A stretch of 64,000 nt of DNA from Phytoseiulus persimilis (lineage: Eukaryota; Arthropoda; Arachnida; Mesostigmata; Phytoseiidae), in assembly GCA_037576195.1 (NCBI GenBank), contig CM075104.1, positions 20,538,211 to 20,602,210 of the forward strand, read 5' to 3'. Position numbers and translations under genes: made by a program. Positions 26,213 to 35,050 of this stretch are shown here, piece by piece. Each line of letters starts with the position of its first letter. Within the stretch, counting starts at the first letter, position 1. Below the pieces are notes generated by a model. That model made no database searches. It was not told the origin of the DNA and saw only the letters and a list, made by a program, of their open reading frames with translations.

Positions 26213-29200
26213 CCGAATCATGGTTTCCGTGGGACGTGATGATGACATCGATCCCGCGAACGAGGTCGATGTCGAAACTCTTATCATGCAAATCACCTCA
26301 GAGGAAGAGGAGGAGGAGAAACGCGCGGCTGAGTACGCGCGACGTCCCCTGCAGGAGTTGTGGCAACGGAAGCTCATGATCAAAATGAATACGGTCCGTA
26401 GTCCCGTGAGCTACCCATACCCCAGCATTGTAAGTTCTTCGATGGGCTCGAGTCTTCCTCCGAATCCCTCGATCCTGAGGCCCACCCTGGAAGTGGCTGG
26501 TGATCTATTCCCTCCTCTAACAGGCTATGCTTGCACCAGTGTTCATTTTTCGTCTATTTGACGAAGTCCCTGTGATCAATGGATGACTGCTGTCGACCGG
26601 AACGACTGAACCGGTATGGCCTACGTCGGGTGTTGGCGATGTCGGCATGTCATTTGACGCTGGTTCTCCGCGTTGTTAGCTCGAAATGAAAATTTTGGAA
26701 GCAAAGCTCGGCGATGGTATGTGGCACGGCAGGAAGCCAGCCGTTTCGCCATCCAACCGGGATTGCTGCGCTAGTTTCCGGTGTTGAGGCTCCTGGACGG
26801 CAAAAACTTGGGAAAACGAGTCCAACTACAAACTCGAGGGGAATGAGCACTCACGGTATTCATTCCCCTCGGAGGGTATGCTCCATTGACCGGGGATCCC
26901 TCGTGACCAGGCAACCTCAGATGAGACGAGCGCTCATCTTCGGACACTTCTCTTACTGTACTTCCTTCAGCTTTTGGCCTCGGAAATCATACTAGTTAGG
27001 CAATCAGCATCCGAAGGCGACATTCGCCCAAGTGAGGGGATCAGATGAGAACCCAAGGATGGCCTCTCAAGAAAAGAAATACAGTATGTTTAATATTTGC
27101 CTCTTCATCTCTTTTCCGTTACCATCCAGCGAGATGAAGCGTTCATCCTGGCCGAACTCTTCGCGGCTGTGGAAGAAGGCAATCTAACGGAACTGGAGGA
27201 TTTGTTCAGCGAACCTGGCATCGATCCCAACATGAGCAACAAGGTTTGTGAAATCATTCGCGGGTAGAAGTCGTCGATCCGTGATATTTTTTACTCACAA
27301 AACGTACTTCATGAAAAGAAAACAGAATTGACGGAGGCCTAATCTTGATGGCTGCGTTGCTCGATTGAATGACCATTTTCGCTTATCAGCACGGCGAAAC
27401 CGTGGCCCACATAGCGGCGGGCTCGGGCAGACTTGATGTTTTACGGTTCTTGAGAGAAAGGGGCGCGAACTTCGATGTTTCGGATTCGGTGAGTGTAACG
27501 GGCTCCGCTGTCAATGTACATAGTTTCGAGAATCGGAAGTCCAAGCTTGGAGTTGACACTCCTGGGGATTATCGTCGTTGTGAAATAGAAGCGGAGCGAT
27601 CATTCCGCGTTTCCCCCTTCGCAGCACGGCGACAGCACAATGTACTGGGCGGCGCGACAGGGTCACACCGATGCGATCCAGTATTTGTGGGAGCAGAAGG
27701 CCAGAGTGAACACCCACAACAAGGTGAGCCTTTGTTCAAGTGTTTAATAAACTGCGGAATCACGTCGCGTTCCCGTCGAAATCAACTTCCACGTTGTGAG
27801 CGTTGAACGAAGTATTCTACGATGAATCTTTCAGCAGGGAGAGTTCCCGCTGCACGTCGCGGCTCGCTACGGGCACAGAGCCGCTGTCAAGCTACTGTGC
27901 TCCCTAGGCGCGAATATTAACAACGTCGATGAGGTAAGGGGGCGTCTCTCTCAGCGTCTTCTGCTCAACTATTCTCGACTGCTCCATGGATGGCCTGCCT
28001 CTAAATATCGAGCAAGCCGCTAACGCCACAGAAGAAAATTCCAGCACGGAGACACGGCCCTGCACATCGCAGCCTGGCACGACTTCCCCGCCATCATGCA
28101 CGTTTTGTGCCAAGCCGGGGCGTTGACCCACTTACGCAACAAAGTGAGTAGAATCGACACACCCCGATAAGTCCTTCCACCTCAAGAAGAAGGAATGATC
28201 TCTAATAGAGACGAGAATACTTTCTCCTGCTGAGAGATGCAGTCAGTGAGGCTTCGAGCGTAAGAAGTTTCGCTGAGTCGATTGACTCCACGAGGAATTT
28301 CCGCGAGCGCAGCCTGCGAGCGCGGCTCGCTCCGCAGCATTCAGTTCCTGAGCGTTTGCGTTCATCGATCCGATCGATCCGTGGACTCTTTTTCACAACT
28401 CGGGTATAGTGATATGTACCGAATCCTATCGCTGTCACGCCATGGGCGTAAAGCGGCTCTGACCGGCGAGCGGACAGGCCGGTGCCTCCCTGGAATAGTT
28501 TCGATCGACTTTCCACGATACGGACAATGCGTTCGCGCCGGGCGACATCTGCCAGCGATGAATAATTGATCCGATGGTTTTGCTCTCAAACTTTAATAAC
28601 CGAGAACCGGCGATTCACAGGAAGGGGAAACCGCGCTGCACGCTGCCGCCTCTCGGGGCCACACAGAATCGGTCCGATGTCTTTTGGAAGCCGGAGCGGA
28701 GCTGGAACTGCTCGACAAACACGGCTGCTCAGCTCTCCACCTCGCCCTGCGGCGACATCATGTTCCCGTGGCGCTCGTTCTTCTTGAAGCTGGCTGTCCC
28801 AGCGATGAAGTCGATAATGTGAGTTCCGGATCCAAACGATGACAGATCGAAAGCGAGTGCCGACGGCTGAACATTGTTACAGCTCCTCATGTTCGAGACT
28901 CCGCGCAGGCGGTCTGTGAGGTGGGGTCGTCAAAAATCTGATGAGGTAACGCGCGACGCGGAGCTCTCAAACCCGACACATATCGAATCAACTCGCTCTG
29001 CATTTCAGCACGGGGACGCTCCGATACACGTTGCCTGCCGGGACGGTCTCTTGAATCTAGTCGAATCTTTATGTGCCCTCGAATGCAATATCGATGTGCC
29101 AAACAAGGTGGGGGAAGGGGAACGACCGGAGGTTGAAGTCCCATCTAGAAGTATTCCACTTCAGTTATTTGATCGTTTTGCTCCTTTGGAAAAGGGACGA

Positions 29201-29669
29201 CTGGAGCGATCTCTGGCTGAACGATAGCGTTTCGCAGGTCGGGTTGTATCCAATACATTTAGCAGCGAAGAACGGGCACGATGAAATCATCAGGTGCTTG
29301 CTGCTCGCTGGCTGTGCAGTCGACACAAAAAACCGGGATGGTGTACCAGCGGAAATCATTTCTTTAGCCCAAGGACATACTCAAATCGGTGAGTTTCTGA
29401 TAGCCGCTCGATCATCGGGCGAATTGGTCTGGTACGCCAGCCATAGTCCGGTGTATGTCAGGAGTCGAAAGGCCCAGTATTTATCACCCAATGATATCTA
29501 CCTGTTCACCTGATCATTTGATTATGCTTCGAACGAGAATACGGTCCAGATATGTCCAACGATCGTTCGCTCTCCAGGTGAGCTCCTAGCACGTTTGAAA
29601 AACGACTCCTTGCGACAAGACTTCGTCAGCCAAATGAAAACTAACAATCAACAGCTTGCCAAAATAAAG
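26213..29669 (+). other. DAPK1-like block 1: acidic linker and ankyrin repeats
   Basis: Exons: 26213-26429, 27130-27243, 27390-27488, 27625-27723, 27835-27933, 28045-28143, 28621-28818, 29009-29107, 29238-29388, 29578-29669. The first contains MVSVGRDDD, comparable with the Met-Ser-Val...Asp-Asp stretch after the calmodulin segment of vertebrate DAPK1, followed by a Glu run. Its donor is uncertain: GTAAGT at 26430 or GTGAGC at 26406, both phase 0. Each ankyrin unit has the G-x-T/A-x-x-H/Y-x-A-A pattern, for example YWAARQGH (beside vertebrate YWAARHGH) and PLHVAARYGH. Exons of 99 nt hold one 33-residue repeat each; 28621-28818 (198 nt) holds two. The block ends with GELLARLKNDS, matching the segment before the P-loop in DAPK1. 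Ankyrin repeats bind proteins; partners cannot be read from sequence. Confidence 0.9.
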
Positions 29670-32600
29670 GTAAGTACAGCTCTGGATCCCGAAGGAATCC
29701 TGACTTCCGACGCTGGGGGTCTTTGAGCCCGCGGGACATATTCCGACCCGACGGCACAGTGGCGGGCACAGAAATTCTGGACTGCAAGCACAATGGCCAA
29801 CGCGGGGGGCATGCAGCCCGCGCCTTGCCCTCCCCTGAGCTATTATCTGTATTCGGCAAACGTTCCCGATTCTCTCACTGGAAAACTCTCGTGACCCATC
29901 ACACACCCTCTTTCTCGCCCACAGATAAAAATTCTCGGACACTCCGGTTGCGGGAAGTCCACGTTTGTTGAGACGCTGAAGTGCGGGTACTTCAGCAGCT
30001 GGTTCAGAGGGAGTCGCGCGTCAACGGCCGCGAAACCCAACAGCGTTCAGCAGCAGGTGAGTCGCGTCGATAAAAAACATCATCTAAGCAAGCAATTATC
30101 CGGAAGCGAATCACGCTGAACGAGGAACAGAATGACTCCTAACCCCTGACCTGCAGAGGTCATCAAGTTAATCAGCTCGGGCTACGTCTCATGGAGATGT
30201 GTTGGAATCATGATTTTCTCTAGCGCAAATTCTCCACGTAGGTGTCCCCTGGCAACGTCCACACGGGCGGCAGCGTAGGCAGCAGCATAAACAGCAAATC
30301 GAAGAGCAGCTGTAAGTTGGGCTGGTCGGAAGGGTACATCTGAAGTTATTTGTGGGTTGTGCGGGTACTTGTCCGATTTGATACTTGAGAGGAGTCAGCT
30401 ATTGATAGACCATTGTCCTCTGTAGTGGTTTCGGGAGGAAACTCGTCTCGATCCTCAACGCCAGAGGATATGTTATGCGAGGTAGATTCGGAAAACAACC
30501 TGAAAAATGTGGGACTATCAGCTGCTATGGGAGCTGAGTGGGCTCAGGCACGAAATACCCAGCTAGCCAAAGGATGTTCGGAAACCGACGTTTTCGAAAA
30601 TTCGACGAATCACATATACACGAGAGGGATTGAAATCCATCAAGTGAGTTCCCAGTTCTGTATTCAGCCCAGGAATTCCGATGTCAATGAGGTCATCCTT
30701 TTCGAGTGATGAAGAATGGACTCGCCATTTTCTGACCACACTCCCGTTCATTCACAGACTGCCATATCAGGAGTCGGTGACGTCAGTTTGTGGGACTTCT
30801 CCGGCTACGAAGGATACCTCCTGACATTCGACCACTTCGTGGGTTCGTTCTAACGACTGATTGGAAGAGAATAATCAAGAACATTGAGGACTTGTAAAGA
30901 CAGAATCCACTCGGTTTTGCTTTCCGTTCATTGTGTTTGCTGTGGAGATCACTCTGTCCCGATGAGCTCATTCTGATCACATTCCTGATTCGATCTTCTC
31001 AACCCGATTCCGACAGGCAACCCGTATTGCGTTCATCTTGTTTGTTCCCGGTTGATCGACCCGGTCGATGTCCAAGTGCGGCAGATCTCATTTTGGCTGA
31101 CATGGCTCATAGGACAAGCGCCTCCGGTGGAGCCGTTGGGCATTGGAGGTTCGTCGGCTCTCTGACCTCGCTGAGAACCTTTACAAAGATTTCGTGATGG
31201 TCTGATATTGCATTCGGGAAATCGGGAAACCCGTGGCGCATCCGGGGCGGTAGCAGGTGGTCCGCTCCGCCTTTAGGTGCAAAGCCCTTTTGAGAACTCT
31301 TTTCTTTCTGTTGTCGATCGGGGCCTTTCAACTCCGGCGTTTGGCGTTCCCCAGGACTCCCCAGATGCGCGCCTGTGGGAAACCTGGATAATCTCTAAAA
31401 ACAAGGAGATCGCTTCCCGTTCACCCTTATGCTCTCCATTCTTCAAGGGAAATCAAGTCAGGCACTGCAGGTTGCGTACGTGGCAACCCATGCAGATCAC
31501 TACAGTTCACTGAAAGACGCCGAAACCATAGCTCAACAAGTATTCGACCAACTGCAGATTAGGTTCCGCCATACTTTCGGTCTGCACGACCAGGTTCGTG
31601 TCCCCCGCAATCCAGTCCACTCCATCGACATGGATTCTTCTGATGCAGCATACTCATACGTACTGTATGCTCTGTTGCAGTTTTTCGTACTTGACGCCCA
31701 ATCGGTGTCTTCGCCGGCGTTGAAGAATCTCAAGGCTTACCTAAGCTCAATGCGCACCGCGATACTACAACAACTACCACGTTCTACAGGTTAACGTCCG
31801 GAAAGGAACTTTTTCCCCCGTTTTTTTCTATCCATAATGACACCAGGCGTTATTCAGCGGAATTTTCGAAACAGGGCTCCTCGAGGCTATGCTGAGTCAG
31901 TTGGCCAAATGGCGGAGTGCGTCCCCGACGTTTCCCGTCCTCACATGGGATCAATTCCGAGACATGGTAAGTCAAGCCTTCCCGGACGATTTTCTCTGCT
32001 AGCTTGGTCAAATCAGTGATTGTCGAATTTCATCCGATCTGCGTTCTAACCATGTATCTGTTCCAGGTGCGGTTGCAAATCAACCCATTGGTCGGCGAAG
32101 AGCATCTGAAAGAACTAGTGATGCAGTTAACGCTGATCGGCGAGGTGGGACCCGCTCGAAAAGCCTTCATGTGTTTCCTCGACGCCTTAGTGACGCTAAG
32201 CTCGAAATGATCGAAGTTGATCATGTTTCACCTGTTTCAGGTCGTCTACAGCCGGTCGGATACAGAGGATATGGTTGTGCTCACACCGCAGTGGCTTGGC
32301 TCCGAAGTAATCGGTAAGTTTGATGTGGAACGATTCTCCACTACACCATCCCCCCCCCCCCGAAAAAAACTTCAATGTCGCCGAAACATTCTCGAACTGC
32401 ACCTGACATCGGAGGGTTTCCGTAGGTGACATCTTGGCACACGAAGAGGTCGAGCGGGCGAGGTCATCTGGCTGCTACTCCCCAGAAGCATTCCAGCAGA
32501 TTTTTTCCGAGGTTGATGCCGTCGACTTGCTTCAGGTTAGCCCGGATTCGTGGGTCTGTCGATAAAACGGAATGTGAATGAATTCGCTGGAAACTCCCCT

Positions 32601-35050
32601 CGTAACGCGTTTTCCGCTTCAAGGTCCTCGAGAACCTCAAGCTGTGCACGCAGTACGACAACGTTGGAGAGGTTTGTCGGAACTTTCCCTTGAGGGTGAT
32701 GATATGCGGCTCGGCGCACTATGTCTCCGTATCGATATATGACTGAGAAGTCATCAGAGCTGACTGCAGGTCTACATATTTTTAGGTTGAGTACGAATTC
32801 CCTTGCTACTTCCGTCCCGTTTCGGAGAACTCAGGAGAGTCTGTGTGGAGTTTGTTCAGAACAGATTCAGAAAGCCTGAAGGACAAGAATCACTTTCGGG
32901 TTCACCTGGGCGTTCATGTTTCGCCGTTCGACAACTTTCCTCGTATTCTTCCAGTTTTGTTTCCCCGGATCCAGGCAAGCCAAGTTTCGAGATGATTACC
33001 TCGTTCAAATCTCTCTCTCCGAATTCGCTCCCGCCAGAAGTTGACAATATTGTTGTGTACTTTTCACGTATTCTGTACCTCAGTTGTGCACGGCTGGCAG
33101 AGAAGTTGCATCATGCGTACTCAAACTTCTCACTTCTGTCAATAGGTGCACTTGAGACGCATGGCCTTGCTGTCGGCAGGAAGTGAGGGTGAACTGACAC
33201 AGTGGCATCTCGGGAGCCGGTGAGAAGTTCATATATTAAAACTTCATTCTGCTTCCCGGTCAACGGTGATGCCTCCGGATTCTTTCACGACGAAAGTCCT
33301 TTTTTAACGCGGGATCGATGCCCTTGTCAGGTATTTACATGGAGGGTTAGAAGGTGTTGTTTTCCTCGAACGCTCGAGAGACGCAATCGAGCTACAAGTT
33401 CGTGGGCCGGAGGACAGTGACACGAACTGGTAAGTTCTAGAAACAGCGGATGTTCGTTGTTTCCGGCTTCCAAGGATTGCCCTTCTCACCAGCAGAATAA
33501 CTTTGCTTCCTCCCGCAGTTTCTACTTCATGGAAGAATTGCTAGCCGTCGTTGATGACGTTCTCTTGGAGGTAAGATTCAGACCGTTGTTCCCCGAAGGG
33601 ATGTGGAACTCCATACAGCTCCTGGAACCTAATACGTGTCTCTATATTAGGTTTGTCCCGGAATCGCTTTCGTTCGTAACCTCCTTTCAACCGATGACCT
33701 CAACAATCCTTGTGGTCAAGTGCACGCGTACCCAGCCACGCAGGTGAGAACGGTTCCGCGTGGCTCTGATGAATCGACCGTCGAGGTGTTGATTTGCTCT
33801 CGACTGTTGAATGTTCCAAGAACTTTCTCGTGCACCTTGCGTATTCCTTCGCATCTTTCTCGAGACCGAAACAAACGCTAGCGGAATTATGAAGAAGATT
33901 ATCTCTCCGCGATTCAGGTTATGCGAGCGATGTTGGCTGATGGTCTCAGAGCCACGGTCGAGCATCCTGTTCGGAAAACGAAGGAATTGGTAACAAATCT
34001 GCTGGGCTGTTCCCGCGTGGGGACCGCATTCGTGCCTGGTGAGAACCGTGAAGAGTTTTTGAACGATTGCTGGAGCCCTACCGAATGCGATTCCACATGA
34101 ATCAAACCTCACCGAGCTGTTTTTTGAGGTCCCTCTGTTCATGCGTCGCAACTCTCGGTGCTAACTCGGCAGAAACTCGGAGCTGCCCTGGACCCGCCCG
34201 AGAAGCTGGGACGGGATTGGTGTTTACTTTCTGTCCAGCTCGGCTGCGCTGACATCTTGCCAAGGTGAGCTGAGCCGTAACACAGGCCGACCAGAATTCA
34301 CTACTCTCTAAAACCGTATCGAGCCTATATAACAGACGACTGTGCCGCACTCCAGGATCGACTCGGCTACGTTAGAAGAGGACGATGAGTTCGATAAGAC
34401 ACAAAAGAATTGCGGTGAGAATTCAGTTCATCGGTTTTCTGGGTACATCGACGAATGCGCTCGGTCCAACTCCGAGAAGAGTAACATCTGATTCATTCAA
34501 ACAGATCCCAAGACGTCCAGTGCTCCCAAGCAGCTTTCCCCCATCGCTAATGTGCTCCATCAGTGGTCAAGGGTGAGTTGCTGGTTTTGTGTGGATTCTC
34601 TCCTGAAGACAACAGCCTCTCAAGTCTGAACTCGAGCTTTCATCGTTGTTATCGGAAATATCCGGCGTTTCTACTAGCTCTTGCACAGATTATCAAATTA
34701 CGGTGGCATCAAGGCTTCTTCTCCCTCACTCATCGGCTATTTCACAGGTCTCTCAAAGTAGCATTGGGGCGCTTGCAACGGCCCTTATTGAACTCGGACG
34801 GGGAGACGCCGCAGATATCGTACTAGGAACGTCTCCGCTGCTACAGATCGTTGCTCCCTCCGCCGAAGTCACCGGAGGGCCGAGCCGGGGTCTCATTGAT
34901 TCGGGAGGAGCATCATTTGGCAACTCGAAGGTTATCCCCGAAAGCCACCCTCAGAACAGTGGGCTGGCATTTAGTCAAAGCGGTGGCAAGAGAGCATTGC
35001 ATTCTTCAACGGGTTTATCAAGTGCATCGAGTACCAGCATGTCAAGATAG
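26213..35050 (+). CDS. DAPK1: Death-associated protein kinase 1-like: ankyrin-ROC-COR-death domain part (32 exons)
   Basis: Thirty-two exons join in one open frame of about 1,248 residues, counted from the ATG at 26220; exon coordinates are given in the four block entries below. Domain order is that of animal DAPK1: linker, about ten ankyrin repeats (residues about 75-400), a ROC GTPase-like domain with a P-loop (421-433) and a THAD motif (646-649), a COR-like region, a death domain (about 1075-1175) and a Ser-rich tail ending Ser-Met-Ser-Arg. In other animals DAPK1 is a calcium/calmodulin-controlled Ser/Thr kinase in cell death, autophagy and myosin light-chain phosphorylation; the ankyrin repeats aid localisation, ROC binds GTP and the death domain recruits partners. 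The kinase and calmodulin-binding segments are not found in the window. Exon 1 may be an internal exon (its frame is open back through the acceptor at 26211-26212) or may carry the true start. No close polyadenylation signal was seen after the stop. Confidence 0.93.
29925..31789 (+). other. DAPK1-like block 2: ROC GTPase-like domain
   Basis: Exons: 29925-30056, 30242-30311, 30426-30643, 30758-30842, 31017-31148, 31448-31593, 31681-31789. The P-loop is GHSGCGKST (residues 425-433), next to vertebrate DAPK1 GHSGSGKST. A Ser-rich insertion (about 450-550) separates it from WDFSGYEG (572 on), the Asp-x-x-Gly switch motif. ISFWLTWL and then VAYVATHADH follow, carrying the THAD motif that stands in for N/TKxD in DAPK ROC domains. 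FFVLDAQ matches the strand after it (vertebrate LFVLDA). The nucleotide-binding residues look intact, so GTP binding is likely by family; hydrolysis is not inferable. Three introns here (30843, 31149, 31594) use GTTCGT donors. Confidence 0.88.
31875..34038 (+). other. DAPK1-like block 3: COR-like region
   Basis: Exons: 31875-31966, 32067-32144, 32241-32313, 32426-32535, 32624-32671, 32786-32974, 33146-33219, 33331-33429, 33519-33570, 33651-33743, 33918-34038. Alignable landmarks with vertebrate DAPK1 are LLEAMLSQLAKW (C-terminal of ROC), INPLVGEEHL (beside LNPLASEEDL), VLTPQWLGSEVIG (beside LLDPRWLCTNVLG), PFDNFPRILPVLF and IELQVRGPE (beside IEVQVRGLE). The acceptor of the first exon is set at 31873-31874 because only that AG keeps phase; an upstream AG at 31845-31846 would shift the frame. 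The intron 32975-33145 has a GC donor (CAG|GCAAGC). COR regions follow ROC in ROCO proteins and help dimerisation. Confidence 0.87.
32350..32361. repeat. Poly-C run inside a DAPK1-like intron
   Basis: Twelve consecutive C bases followed by GAAAAAAAC lie in the intron 32314-32425, about 65 nt before its acceptor. Homopolymers of this length are prone to length error, but the run is intronic and does not affect the frame. Confidence 0.9.
34129..35050 (+). other. DAPK1-like block 4: death domain and serine-rich C-terminus
   Basis: Exons: 34129-34264, 34356-34414, 34505-34572, 34748-35050 (stop TAG at 35048-35050). VHASQLSVLTRQKL, LDPPEKLGRDWCLL and IELGRGDAADIVL match the vertebrate DAPK1 death domain (IHASDLNLLTRRKL, LDPPDPLGKDWCLL, LRELGRRDAADFLL). 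The short exon 34356-34414 adds an acidic loop (LEEDDEFD) between helices, absent from vertebrate DAPK1 as I recall it. The last 70 or so residues are Ser/Gly-rich and end in SSASSTSMSR, like the Ser-rich vertebrate tail; this tail is thought to restrain death-promoting activity. Confidence 0.9.
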
